Below, one piece after another: positions 17,106-26,861 of a DNA stretch of 64,000 nucleotides. The translations under genes and the position numbers were made by a program. Source of the stretch: Pasteurella testudinis DSM 23072. GTDB taxonomy: Bacteria; Pseudomonadota; Gammaproteobacteria; Enterobacterales; Pasteurellaceae. The first letter of the stretch is position 1, and each line of letters starts with the position of its first letter. The stretch is taken from the NCBI RefSeq assembly GCF_900176075.1, contig NZ_FWWV01000068.1, forward strand, positions 1 through 64,000. Direction: 5' to 3'. Below the pieces are notes generated by a model. The model was not told the DNA's origin and searched no databases. It was given only the letters and a program-made list of their open reading frames with translations.

Positions 17106-17966
17106 ATGCCTGACAATAAAGAATATATAATTGATATTACAGAACAAAATTTCAATGAAGTGCTACAGCTCAGCCAACAATTTCCATTGGTGTTCAGTTT
17201 TTATATGCCGGCACACGCCGAATCGGAAAGCTTTACCGCACTTTTGCAGCGTTTGGCGGAGCAAAATAACGGCGCGTTCGTGTTGGTGAAAGTCAATTGC
17301 GAACAGCAACAGACGATTGCGCGCCAATTTCAAATTCAAGCCGTGCCGACCACTTATCTGTTTAAGGACGGTGCGCCGATTGATGCGTTTCCGGGGGTGT
17401 TGAGCGAAGAAGAGCTCAACGTGCGCTTGAGCGTGATTTTGCCGAAAGAGGAAGAGATCAAATTCAATCAAGCACTGGATTTCCTGCAAGCGGAAGACTA
17501 CGACAGCGCCTTGCCGTTGCTGAAAGAGGCGTGGAGTTTGTCCGATCGCAAAAACAGCGAGATTGCATTGCTGTACGCCGAAACCTATATTGCGATGAAA
17601 AACACCGAAGCGGCGCAGGATATTTTGCAGCAGATCCCGATTCAGGATCGCGACAGCCGTTGGCAGGGCTTGCAGGCACAGATTGACCTGTTGATTCAAG
17701 CGGCGGACACGCCGGAAATTCAGCAGTTACAGCAGGATTTCAACCACAACCCAAGCCCTGAAATTGCACTGAAACTGGCGCTGCAACTGCATCAGGCAGG
17801 GCGCAACGACGAAGCGCTGGAACTATTATTCGGTTTCTTAAAACAGGATTTAAGCGTGGCAAACGGCGAATTGAAACAGCAGTATCTGTCGATTTTGGCG
17901 GCAATCGGTAGTAGCGATCCGATTGCGAATAAATATCGCCGCCAGCTTTACTCTTTGCTCTATTAA
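17106..17966 (+). CDS. cnoX: CnoX (YbbN) chaperedoxin: thioredoxin-like domain plus TPR repeats
   Basis: In E. coli this cytosolic protein holds unfolding clients during oxidative stress and hands them to GroEL. The 286 residues include a thioredoxin-fold domain (about 1-115, [19 protein letters not shown]) and a TPR-like region with the hallmark [15 protein letters not shown] and a C-terminal [11 protein letters not shown]. The E. coli SQHC site reads HAES here, so the active-site cysteine is absent. The other family cysteine is kept (VKVNCEQQQ), the position shown in E. coli to bind clients. ATG 17106 follows GAGAGATC; an earlier in-frame ATG has no ribosome-binding site. Confidence 0.93.
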   Translation: MPDNKEYIIDITEQNFNEVLQLSQQFPLVFSFYMPAHAESESFTALLQRLAEQNNGAFVLVKVNCEQQQTIARQFQIQAVPTTYLFKDGAPIDAFPGVLSEEELNVRLSVILPKEEEIKFNQALDFLQAEDYDSALPLLKEAWSLSDRKNSEIALLYAETYIAMKNTEAAQDILQQIPIQDRDSRWQGLQAQIDLLIQAADTPEIQQLQQDFNHNPSPEIALKLALQLHQAGRNDEALELLFGFLKQDLSVANGELKQQYLSILAAIGSSDPIANKYRRQLYSLLY

Positions 17967-17992
17967 TTTCAGCGATTCAAGATAGGAGCTGT

Positions 17993-18136
17993 TGACAATT
18001 CGATTTACGGTTACTTTTCGTCCCTGAAAACGCATCTGCTGCGTTAAAAAGCCTCGCAAGATGACTAATCTTGTTGCGTTTTTTGCCTTGCATCTGCATT
18101 TTCAGCAACAAAAATCCCCTCCTAAACGAATTGTCA
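17993..18136. repeat. 144-bp imperfect palindrome, probable decayed miniature repeat
   Basis: The outer arms TGACAATTCG (17993-18002) and CGAATTGTCA (18127-18136) are perfect. Inner arms agree in pieces: CTGAAAA against TTTTCAG, and the central CGCAAGAT against ATCTTGTTGCG. It fills the cnoX-trxB gap. There is no coding capacity. Confidence 0.6.
18055..18084 (+). terminator. Intrinsic terminator after cnoX, inside the 144-bp palindrome
   Basis: CGCAAGAT and ATCTTGTTGCG pair around GACTA, followed by TTTTTT. It gives the palindrome a role as transcription end. Confidence 0.65.
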
Positions 18137-18151
18137 GGAAGCCCTAGCTAA

Positions 18152-19153
<1,002 letters not shown>

Positions 19154-19181
19154 GGCTAAAGCGGAGTATTAGGCAAAGCCG

Positions 19182-19280
19182 GGGCGGATTAGCTATCCGC
19201 CCGAACCGCACTTTGCATTTTTCCTTTATTGATTCGTGCTTAAACCGCACTTCGTAAACGGGCGGAGAGTGAATCCGCCC
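19182..19280 (+). repeat. 99-bp double-hairpin element, copy B (contains uptake signals)
   Basis: GGGCGGAT/ATCCGCCC (19182-19202) opens it and GGGCGGA/TCCGCCC (19260-19280) closes it. ACCGCACTT occurs just after the first hairpin and again at 19244-19252. The length equals that of copy A at 5413-5511, in opposite orientation; the ends are conserved and the middle has diverged. It lies between trxB and cydD and may also end trxB transcription. Confidence 0.75.
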
Positions 19281-19361
19281 TACAATGGCTGGCACGAATT
19301 GTATTTTGAACTAAGCGGTTTTGCGCTTGTCTTGATTCGTTAAAAATACACAGGATCACCA

Positions 19362-21128
19362 ATGAATAAAACCCGTCAAAAAACGGTTGCCAAGTGGTTG
19401 CGCCAGCAACAAAAAATCATCAAACGTCCGCTTTATTTAAATATCCTGCTCGGTTGTTTCAGTGCAGTGTTGCTGGTGGGACAAACGTGGCTGTTGGCAT
19501 GGATTTTAGACGGCTTGATTATTCGACAATTAGCGCGCGAACCGTTTTTAAACGCTTTTATCGCGCTATTTGCGATTTTTGCGATCCGTGCTTTGATTCT
19601 TTACGGGCGCGAACGCTTGGGATTTTACGGCGGACAGCGCTTGCGCCAAACGATTCGCCGGCAGATCTTGGATAAGATCAACGCCGTCGGGCCGGTGGCG
19701 ATGAAAATCCATCCGGCAGGCACTTGGGCGACGATTGTGTTGGAACAGGTGGAAAATCTGCACAATTTCTATGCCCGTTACCTCAGCCAGCAGTTTTTAT
19801 CGTTGCTGATTCCGTTGATTATCCTGATTGCGGTGTTTCCGATTAACTGGGTAAGCGGTTTGATTCTGTTGCTGACCGCACCGCTGATTCCGCTGTTTAT
19901 GGCGCTGGTCGGCTTGAAAGCCGCCGAAACCAGCCAACGCAATATCACCGTGTTGGGACGCTTAAGCGGACAGTTTTTGGATCGGCTGCGCGGTTTGGAA
20001 ACCCTGCGTCTGTTCGGGCGCAGCGAACAGCAACAGCGCAGCATGAATCAAGCCGCCGATGAGTTTCGCGAAAGTACGATGGACGTGCTGAAAATCGCTT
20101 TTCTGTCGTCATCAGTACTAGAATTTTTTACCTCGATTTCAATTGCTATCGTGGCGGTTTATTTCGGTTTCAGCTATCTGGGGCAGATTGAATTTGGTAA
20201 TGGCGGCGTGATGTTGCCGTTGTTCGTCGGCTTTTTTAGTTTGATTTTGGCGCCTGAATTTTATCAACCGCTGCGCGACTTGGGCACTTATTACCATGAT
20301 CGTGCCGCCGCCGTTGCCGCCGCCGATGCGATCGAAGACTTTTTGTCACAGGATTTTTTGACCGTGCAGGCACAGCAGAGTAATCAGGTGATCAGCGCAC
20401 AAGCAATCAGTATAAGTGCGGTCGGGCTGGAAATTCTCAGCCCGCAGGGGCAGGCGTTGAGCAAACCGCTGAATTTTCATTTGGCGGCAAAACAGAGTGT
20501 GGCGCTGATCGGACAGAGCGGCGCCGGCAAAAGTTCGTTGCTGAATGTGCTGTTGGGATTTTTGCCCTATCGCGGTAGTTTGCAGGTTAACGGTATTGAA
20601 ATCCGTGATTTGGATTTGGCGCAGTGGCGGCAGCAGATCGCTTGGGTCGGGCAGAATCCGCTGTTGCTAGCCGCCACGATTCGTGAAAATTTGCAATTGG
20701 GCGATCAACAGGCAACGGACGAACAATTGCAACAAGCGCTGCAAGCGGCGCATGCCGCTGAATTTACGGATAAATTGGGCTTGGATTATCAAATTCAGGA
20801 AGGCGGGCTCGGCATTTCCGGCGGGCAGGCGCAACGGTTGGCGATTGCCAGAGCGTTATTGCGTAAAGGCGGCTTATTGCTGCTTGACGAACCGACCGCC
20901 AGTTTAGACGCGCATTCGGAAAGTGCGGTGTTGGCGACTTTGCAGCAATTCAGTAAACGGCAAAGCACGATGATGGTGACCCATCGGATTGAAGATCTGC
21001 AACAGTCGGATCAAATTTGGGTCATGCGGCAAGGGGAGATCGTGCAGCAGGGCAGTTTTGAACAGTTGCAACGGCAAAGCGGCTATTTTGCCGATTTGCT
21101 GGCGGAACGCCAACAGGTGATTGATTGA
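19362..21128 (+). CDS. cydD: Cysteine/glutathione ABC exporter subunit CydD
   Basis: CydD and CydC form a heterodimeric exporter of reductants to the periplasm, needed for assembly of cytochrome bd. The 588 residues have an N-terminal six-helix membrane domain (to about 320) and a nucleotide-binding domain with Walker A GQSGAGKSS, signature ISGGQAQRLAIARALL and Walker B LLLLDEPTASLD. ATG 19362 follows a weak AGGATCACC. The stop is 12 bases before cydC. The trxB-cydDC order is the same as in enterobacteria. Confidence 0.95.
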   Translation: MNKTRQKTVAKWLRQQQKIIKRPLYLNILLGCFSAVLLVGQTWLLAWILDGLIIRQLAREPFLNAFIALFAIFAIRALILYGRERLGFYGGQRLRQTIRRQILDKINAVGPVAMKIHPAGTWATIVLEQVENLHNFYARYLSQQFLSLLIPLIILIAVFPINWVSGLILLLTAPLIPLFMALVGLKAAETSQRNITVLGRLSGQFLDRLRGLETLRLFGRSEQQQRSMNQAADEFRESTMDVLKIAFLSSSVLEFFTSISIAIVAVYFGFSYLGQIEFGNGGVMLPLFVGFFSLILAPEFYQPLRDLGTYYHDRAAAVAAADAIEDFLSQDFLTVQAQQSNQVISAQAISISAVGLEILSPQGQALSKPLNFHLAAKQSVALIGQSGAGKSSLLNVLLGFLPYRGSLQVNGIEIRDLDLAQWRQQIAWVGQNPLLLAATIRENLQLGDQQATDEQLQQALQAAHAAEFTDKLGLDYQIQEGGLGISGGQAQRLAIARALLRKGGLLLLDEPTASLDAHSESAVLATLQQFSKRQSTMMVTHRIEDLQQSDQIWVMRQGEIVQQGSFEQLQRQSGYFADLLAERQQVID

Positions 21129-21140
21129 CGGAGAATTGAA

Positions 21141-22898
21141 ATGCGTGCGCTTTTTCCTTTTTTAGCGATGTTTAAATATTCGGCTTTCCGCTTGTTGTTC
21201 GGCGTGGTGCTGATGATCTGCGGCTTGGCGGCGAGCGTCGGTTTGCTCACTTTGTCCGGTTGGTTTTTGGCGGCGGCGGCGTTGGCAGGGACTAATATTC
21301 TGTTTAACTTTTTCTATCCGTCCGCCGGCGTGCGCGGTTTGGCAATCGGGCGTACGGCGCTGCGCTATTTTGAGCGGGTTGTCACCCATGATGCGACCTT
21401 CAGGGTGATTGCCCGTTTGCGCATGGCGGTGTTTAAAAAACTGATTCCGCTCTCGCCGGCGGTGCTGGCACGCTATCGCAACAGCGATTTGCTTAATCGG
21501 CTGGTAGCGGATGTCGATACGCTGGACAGCCTTTATCTGCGTTTGGTTGCGCCGTTTATCAGTGCGGCGATGGTAATTTTGTTTCTGTTTTTAGGCTTGA
21601 GCTTGCTTGACCGCACTTTAGCGCTCTATCTGGCGTTAACCCTATTCGCTTTGTTGGTATTGATTCCAGTGGTTTTCTATCAATTGGGTAAAAAATTCGG
21701 TGAACAGTTGATACGGCAGCGGGCAGGCTATCGGGTGCGTTTTATCGACTGGCTGCATAATCAGGCGGAATTATTGCTGTTTAATGTGGAAGCGCAACAG
21801 CGGCAAAACTTGCAGCAAACCGAACGACAATGGCAGCAGTTGCAAGCCAAAGAGGCCAATTTAAGCGGTTTGGCGGCGGCGTTATTGCTGCTCGGTAACG
21901 GTACGATTTTGATCCTGATGTTATGGCTGGCTGGCGGAACGAACTTTGCCGATCAAAGTTATCTGCGTTTGGCGAATATTGCCTTGTTTACCTTTTCCGC
22001 CTTGGCGTCTTTTGAAATTCTCATGCCGTTGGGCGCGGCATTTTTGCGTCTGGGGCAGGTGATCAGTGCGGCAGAACGGGTTAATGATGTGATCGGGCAG
22101 CAGCCGTTGGTGGTGTTTAACGGTATAAAAAATGAGCGTGACGCGGATTATTCCGTGCCGTTGTTATCGCTGGAAAGTGTCGGTTTTTCTTATCCGCTAC
22201 AAAACCCCGCCCAAAAGAAGGAAAGTGCGGTCTTGCGCCAATTTAGCTGGCAAATTGCTGCCGGCGAAAAAGTGGCGTTGTTGGGCAAAACCGGCAGCGG
22301 CAAATCCAGTTTGCTACAACTGCTGTTGCGTAATTATGATCCGCAGCAGGGCGAAGTGCGCTTGGCAGGGCTGCCGTTGGCGGATTATGCGGAAGATTTT
22401 TTGCGCCGCCAATTCTGTTTTCTAAGCCAACGGGTTTATGTATTCAGCGCCACGTTGCGTGATAATCTGCTGTTGGCGAACGAACAGGCAAGCGAGCAAC
22501 GACTGGCTGCGGTGTTAAAGCAAGTCGGTTTGGCGCATTTAACTGCGCAGGACGAAGGTTTGGATTTATGGCTCGGTGATGGCGGCCGTCCGCTGTCCGG
22601 CGGCGAACAGCGCCGTTTAGGCTTGGCACGGATATTGTTAAACGACAATCCGATCGTGTTGTTGGACGAACCGACGGAGGGGCTGGATCGCGAAACCGAG
22701 CGCAGCATTTTAGACCTGATTTTGCGTCATTGCCAAAACAAAACCCTAATCATGGTCACGCACCGCCTGACCGCACTGGAAAAATTTGACCGCATTTGCG
22801 TTATTGACGGTGGAGAGTTGCAAGAGCAGGGGAATTATGGTGAACTGGCGGGCGATCCGCAAAGTTTGTTTTATCGTTTTTTAAATCGTCTGGCGTAA
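21141..22898 (+). CDS. cydC: Cysteine/glutathione ABC exporter subunit CydC
   Basis: Second half of the CydDC exporter, 585 residues. The N-terminal membrane domain contains GLAASVGLLTLSGWFLAAAA and RALRYFERVVTHD-like GRTALRYFERVVTHD, both typical of CydC. The ATPase domain has Walker A GKTGSGKSS, signature LSGGEQRRLGLARILL and Walker B IVLLDEPTEGLD. ATG 21141 follows CGGAG. It is probably cotranscribed with cydD and possibly with tyrR, which starts 19 bases after its stop. Confidence 0.95.
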   Translation: MRALFPFLAMFKYSAFRLLFGVVLMICGLAASVGLLTLSGWFLAAAALAGTNILFNFFYPSAGVRGLAIGRTALRYFERVVTHDATFRVIARLRMAVFKKLIPLSPAVLARYRNSDLLNRLVADVDTLDSLYLRLVAPFISAAMVILFLFLGLSLLDRTLALYLALTLFALLVLIPVVFYQLGKKFGEQLIRQRAGYRVRFIDWLHNQAELLLFNVEAQQRQNLQQTERQWQQLQAKEANLSGLAAALLLLGNGTILILMLWLAGGTNFADQSYLRLANIALFTFSALASFEILMPLGAAFLRLGQVISAAERVNDVIGQQPLVVFNGIKNERDADYSVPLLSLESVGFSYPLQNPAQKKESAVLRQFSWQIAAGEKVALLGKTGSGKSSLLQLLLRNYDPQQGEVRLAGLPLADYAEDFLRRQFCFLSQRVYVFSATLRDNLLLANEQASEQRLAAVLKQVGLAHLTAQDEGLDLWLGDGGRPLSGGEQRRLGLARILLNDNPIVLLDEPTEGLDRETERSILDLILRHCQNKTLIMVTHRLTALEKFDRICVIDGGELQEQGNYGELAGDPQSLFYRFLNRLA

Positions 22899-22917
22899 TC
22901 TTTTAAAGAGGCTGTTT

Positions 22918-23889
22918 ATGGTGTCGAATAATAAAAATAAAACCGAATTTTCACAATCCGAACTACCGTCCGAAATTGTGGCGGAAAGTAGCGAGATGAA
23001 GCAGCTTCTGCGCCAACTCAAGCAGTTTGCCCGTTCTGACGCACCGCTGCTGATTCAAGGGGAGACCGGCTCTGGCAAAGATCTGTTTGCCAAATTGTGC
23101 CATCAGTGGAGCAAACGCCAAAATGAGAAATTTATAGCGGTCAATTGCGCCGGTTTGCCGCCGGAAGCCGCCGAACAGGAGATGTTCGGCGACAGCACGC
23201 ACGGCAACAGCAGCACCGGTTTTTTCGAATATGCCGACAACGGTACGGTGCTGTTGGATTCGATTAACGAGCTTTCGTTAAGCCTGCAAGCCAAGCTGTT
23301 GCGTTTTTTAAACGACGGCAGTTATCGCCGTGTCGGGGAAGAGCAAGAGCATTCCGCCGATGTACGCGTGATCTGCACTTCGCAAAAACCGCTGGCTTAC
23401 TACGTTGAAAAAGGCGAATTGCGCGAAGATCTATATCACCGCTTGAATGTGTTGAGCCTGAATATTCCGCCGCTACGCCAACACAAGCAGGATATACCGC
23501 ACTTGGTGGATTTTTTCCTGCAAAAAATCAGTGAGCAACTGGCGATTGCCGTGCCGACCTACGATAATCACTATCTTGACAGCCTGAGCGCCTATCATTG
23601 GCCGGGCAATATTCGCGAGTTGCACAACTTGCTGTATCGTAGCGTAATTTCGATGTCGGAAGGACAAACGTTGCCGCTGCCGGATTTCAGCGGTAAGGTA
23701 CAGACGGCGGAATGGGCGTTGAACGAATATGAAGGGTTGAGCCTTGAGCAAATTATCAACGAATTTGAAGCCGGCGTATTAAAACAGTTCTATAACGTAT
23801 ATCCCAGCACACGCAAGCTGGCTAATCGTTTAGGCATCTCTCACACCACTATTGCCAATAAATTAAAACAATACGGTATCGGCAAATAA
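22918..23889 (+). CDS. tyrR: Short TyrR-family regulator
   Basis: TyrR controls aromatic amino-acid genes in E. coli. This 323-residue form lacks the N-terminal ACT/PAS region of the 513-residue E. coli protein, as is known for the Haemophilus version. It consists of an AAA+ domain (Walker A GETGSGKD, about 45-52) and a C-terminal Fis-type helix-turn-helix (TRKLANRLGISHTTIANKLKQ without gaps at 300-320). The sigma-54 contact loop GAFTGA is replaced by HGNSSTGFF and Walker B reads LLDSINELS, so it is not a sigma-54 activator. ATG 22918 follows AAAGAGGC. Effector binding is likely to differ from E. coli. Confidence 0.9.
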   Translation: MVSNNKNKTEFSQSELPSEIVAESSEMKQLLRQLKQFARSDAPLLIQGETGSGKDLFAKLCHQWSKRQNEKFIAVNCAGLPPEAAEQEMFGDSTHGNSSTGFFEYADNGTVLLDSINELSLSLQAKLLRFLNDGSYRRVGEEQEHSADVRVICTSQKPLAYYVEKGELREDLYHRLNVLSLNIPPLRQHKQDIPHLVDFFLQKISEQLAIAVPTYDNHYLDSLSAYHWPGNIRELHNLLYRSVISMSEGQTLPLPDFSGKVQTAEWALNEYEGLSLEQIINEFEAGVLKQFYNVYPSTRKLANRLGISHTTIANKLKQYGIGK

Positions 23890-23891
23890 AT

Positions 23892-23936
23892 TTTTGTGTT
23901 ATCCAATTCTGCGTTATTGAATTTTGCGTTGTCCGA
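23892..23936 (+). repeat. Three 15-bp degenerate tandem units just after the tyrR stop
   Basis: TTTTGTGTTATCCAA, TTCTGCGTTATTGAA and TTTTGCGTTGTCCGA follow one another, starting two bases after the stop codon. Confidence 0.7.
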
Positions 23937-23964
23937 TATGGTACCGTCATAAAATAGGTGCTTA

Positions 23965-23992
23965 TTGACATAAAGGAAAAAACGGTTATATT
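23965..23992 (+). promoter_or_regulatory. Strong promoter-like sequence in the tyrR-24218 gap
   Basis: TTGACA (23965-23970), 16 bp, TATATT (23987-23992). The predicted transcript would begin near 24000 and contain a 20-codon open frame at 24008-24070 (MNNAEKTILNIKLRDNSIIF) without a clear ribosome-binding site. The 328-bp gap is very AT-rich and otherwise empty apart from a second promoter at 24160. Confidence 0.5.
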
Positions 23993-24159
23993 GAAAAATC
24001 AGTTAAATGAATAACGCAGAAAAAACGATATTGAATATTAAGTTACGCGATAATTCAATTATTTTTTAAAACAATCAATAGGATATAACGATAACATATT
24101 AACCTGATATGAATGCCGATAGCGTACCACCCTCGCCTTATTACTCTTTTAATCCTAGC

Positions 24160-24188
24160 TTGACACTAGCGATTTCATTTTTTATTTA
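24160..24188 (+). promoter_or_regulatory. Promoter of the CNNM/CBS-domain gene
   Basis: TTGACA (24160-24165) and TATTTA (24183-24188) have 17-bp spacing; the start codon is 30 bases on. Confidence 0.55.
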
Positions 24189-24217
24189 CCGCATTTTTTA
24201 CTTCAAAGGGAGAAATC

Positions 24218-25549
24218 ATGGAAGTCTTGATTTTATTAGGACTTATTTTATTAAATGCTATTTTTGCCATGTCTGAAATTGCGTTGGTCACCGCACGCAA
24301 AAAACGTTTAAGCAAACTTGCCGAACAAGGCAATAACGCCGCCTCGACCGCACTTAAATTGGGCGAAGATCCGACAAGCTTTCTTTCTACTATTCAAATC
24401 GGAATCACCTCAATCGGGATTTTAAACGGCATTGTCGGCGAAGCCGTCTTTGCCGGTTCGCTCTCCGCTTGGCTGCAATCTTTCGGTTTGGCGCTAAAAA
24501 CAGCCAATATCACGGCGACCGCCGTTGTCGTGATTGTGATTACATATCTTTCGATTGTTATCGGCGAGCTCGTGCCGAAACGCTTGGGACAGATCAATCC
24601 CGAATCGATTGCTTGTCTGGTGGCGAAACCGATGCAGACACTGGCTGCCTTAACCCGACCTTTTGTTATGTTGTTGTCGCTCTCGACTCACGCATTATTA
24701 AAATTAATCGGCGTGAAGGAAACTCAGCCGTCCAGCGTGACCGAAGAAGAGATTCACGCGCTGCTGGAGGAGGGATCGGAAGCCGGTATTATCGAACAAA
24801 ACCAACATGAAATGGTGCGCAATGTTTTTCGGCTTGATGATCGTAAATTAGGCTCATTAATTATTCCGCGCTCGGAAGTGGTGTTTATTGATATTAAAAA
24901 CGCGGCGGTAGATAATTTACAACTTTTAATTACTTCGGAATATTCCCGTTTTCCGGTTTGCGACGGCGGCTTGGATAAAATTTTAGGCGTTATTCACGCC
25001 AAGCAGGCGCTTATTTATATTGCCAACGGGCAACCAATTGATTATTCGGCTAATTTGTCCGCTTGTATTTATGTGCCGGAAACCTTGACCGGTATGGAAC
25101 TGTTGGAGCAATTCAGAATACAGAATATGCAGATGGCATTCGTTATCGATGAATACGGGGAAGTGGAGGGCATTATTACGCTGCAAGATATTCTAGAGGC
25201 AGTGACCGGCGAATTTACCCCGAATAATGAAGCCGACGCTTGGGCGATTCAGCGTGAAGACGGCTCATGGCTTTTAGACGGTACGATCCCGATTCCGGAA
25301 ATGAAAGACCGTTTGGCGTTGAAAATATTGCCGGAAGAAGATAAAGGATTATATTACACCCTCAGCGGCATGATTATGTTGCTGTTGGGACGGATACCGA
25401 ATACCGGCGATTATGTCGATTGGCAAGGCTGGCGCTTTGAAATTATTGATATGGATGAGAAACGAATCGATAAAATATTGGTTAGTCCGCTATCTTTGAC
25501 CCAAGTCTTGGCTTTTGATCCGAAAGATATGCCGTTGCCGAAAGAATAA
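24218..25549 (+). CDS. CNNM/CBS-domain membrane protein (HlyC/CorC or TlyC family)
   Basis: A 443-residue inner-membrane protein with an N-terminal CNNM (DUF21) domain of about four helices (1-185, with GITSIGILNGIVGEAVF and ELVPKRLGQINPE), a CBS pair (about 205-330; SEYSRFPVCDG, DEYGEVEGIITLQDILEAVTGE) and a C-terminal CorC_HlyC domain (about 350-430). Members take part in magnesium, cobalt or polyamine efflux, or in membrane integrity; the substrate cannot be read from sequence. The old hemolysin name is not evidence of haemolysis. ATG 24218 follows AGGGAGAAATC. It stands alone, facing the convergent mgl operon. Confidence 0.85.
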   Translation: MEVLILLGLILLNAIFAMSEIALVTARKKRLSKLAEQGNNAASTALKLGEDPTSFLSTIQIGITSIGILNGIVGEAVFAGSLSAWLQSFGLALKTANITATAVVVIVITYLSIVIGELVPKRLGQINPESIACLVAKPMQTLAALTRPFVMLLSLSTHALLKLIGVKETQPSSVTEEEIHALLEEGSEAGIIEQNQHEMVRNVFRLDDRKLGSLIIPRSEVVFIDIKNAAVDNLQLLITSEYSRFPVCDGGLDKILGVIHAKQALIYIANGQPIDYSANLSACIYVPETLTGMELLEQFRIQNMQMAFVIDEYGEVEGIITLQDILEAVTGEFTPNNEADAWAIQREDGSWLLDGTIPIPEMKDRLALKILPEEDKGLYYTLSGMIMLLLGRIPNTGDYVDWQGWRFEIIDMDEKRIDKILVSPLSLTQVLAFDPKDMPLPKE

Positions 25550-25743
25550 TTATCCGCATGCTTCGGCTGGCACAATAAGATGAGTTGTTTACTGACAAGT
25601 GTGCCGTTTAATCTAACTCAAGGAATAATCTTCAAATCCGCATTGATGATTTGGCGACTTCATAACGGTTGTTAGATTCCAAATCAAAATGATTTCTGTG
25701 GACGCACTTATAGCTGTTCGCGATAAGTAGATGTAAAAGAATG

Positions 25744-25780
25744 AAAAAACCGCACTTGGTTAGAGGATGCCCAAGTGCGG
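25744..25780 (-). terminator. Terminator of mglBAC built from an inverted pair of uptake signals
   Basis: CCGCACTTGG (25750-25759) and CCAAGTGCGG (25771-25780) form a perfect stem. Read on the minus strand it is followed by TTTTTT (25744-25749), giving an intrinsic terminator 37 bases after mglC. Confidence 0.85.
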
Positions 25781-25816
25781 TGAGTTTGCCAGTGCTTTTT
25801 ATTTTTACTGTTTTAC

Positions 25817-26827
25817 TTATTTTTTCTTCGCATATTTCAAGGAGTCGATTGCCACTGCCAAGATAATGATGCTGCCTTTAATAATGTATTGCCAGTATGG
25901 GTTGACGCCGATGTAGGTCAAGCCGTAGTTGATGACGGTGAAGATTAACACCCCCGTGACCACGCCGATAACCGTACCGACCCCGCCGGCGAAGGAGACA
26001 CCGCCGACCACGCAGGCTGCGATGGCGTCCAATTCGTACATAAAGCCGAGGTTGTTGGTGGCGCTGCCGATCCGACCGGCTTCCAACATACCGCCGAAAG
26101 CGTAGAACATACCGGCGATCATGTAGATAACCACTAAGTTACGGGTTACGTTGACACCGGATACCCGTGCCGCTTCAGGGTTGCCGCCGATGGCGAAGAT
26201 GTTTTTACCGAAGCGGGTTTTGTTCCACATCACCCAAACCAAAATCGTGGCGAGAATGGCGTATATCGTGATGTAGGAGAGCCTGAACTGCCCGAATTTA
26301 AAATACCCTTGCGCAAAGGCGGAGAATGTCGGGTTGAAACCGGCGATTGGCGAAGAACCGACCGCATCGTAGTACAACGAGTTGATACCGTAAACAATGA
26401 TCATCGTGCCTAAGGTGGCGATAAACGGCGTAACATTCAGCACCGCAATGATGAAACCGTTCATTAAACCAATCACCGCCCCAATCGCACAGACTACCAA
26501 GATCACCACCGGAATCGGAATTTCGGTCAAATTCGGGAACACCCGATTGACGTTATCCATCGCTTGCAGCAAGGTGGCGGAAACCACCGCCGCCAAGCCG
26601 ACCTGACGACCGGCGGATAAGTCGGTTCCTTGCGTCACCAACAAGCCGGCGACCCCAAGCGCGATAATCAGCCTGACCGAAGATTGGGTCAGAATGTTAC
26701 TGAAGTTGATTAAACTCAAAAAACTAGCATCTTGTGCGATGATAATAGCCAGCAAAATCAACAGTACGAAGTAGATTGCATTTTGTTTGAGAAAATCAAG
26801 AGATTTGTTTTTTCCTAAGTCGGCCAT
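25817..26827 (-). CDS. mglC: Galactose/methyl-galactoside ABC transporter permease
   Basis: MglC forms the membrane channel of the high-affinity galactose importer. The 336 residues contain about eight to ten hydrophobic helices and the family stretches LGVAGLLVTQGTDLSAGRQ, GLMNGFIIAVLNVTPFIATLG and NPEAARVSGVNV. It starts ATG 26827 behind AAGGGATAAA. It is last in mglB-mglA-mglC, 34 bases after mglA, and ends in the uptake-signal terminator. Confidence 0.96.
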   Translation of the reverse strand: MADLGKNKSLDFLKQNAIYFVLLILLAIIIAQDASFLSLINFSNILTQSSVRLIIALGVAGLLVTQGTDLSAGRQVGLAAVVSATLLQAMDNVNRVFPNLTEIPIPVVILVVCAIGAVIGLMNGFIIAVLNVTPFIATLGTMIIVYGINSLYYDAVGSSPIAGFNPTFSAFAQGYFKFGQFRLSYITIYAILATILVWVMWNKTRFGKNIFAIGGNPEAARVSGVNVTRNLVVIYMIAGMFYAFGGMLEAGRIGSATNNLGFMYELDAIAACVVGGVSFAGGVGTVIGVVTGVLIFTVINYGLTYIGVNPYWQYIIKGSIIILAVAIDSLKYAKKK

Positions 26828-26861
26828 GATTTTATCCCTTCTCTTTATTTTTTATAAGCGG

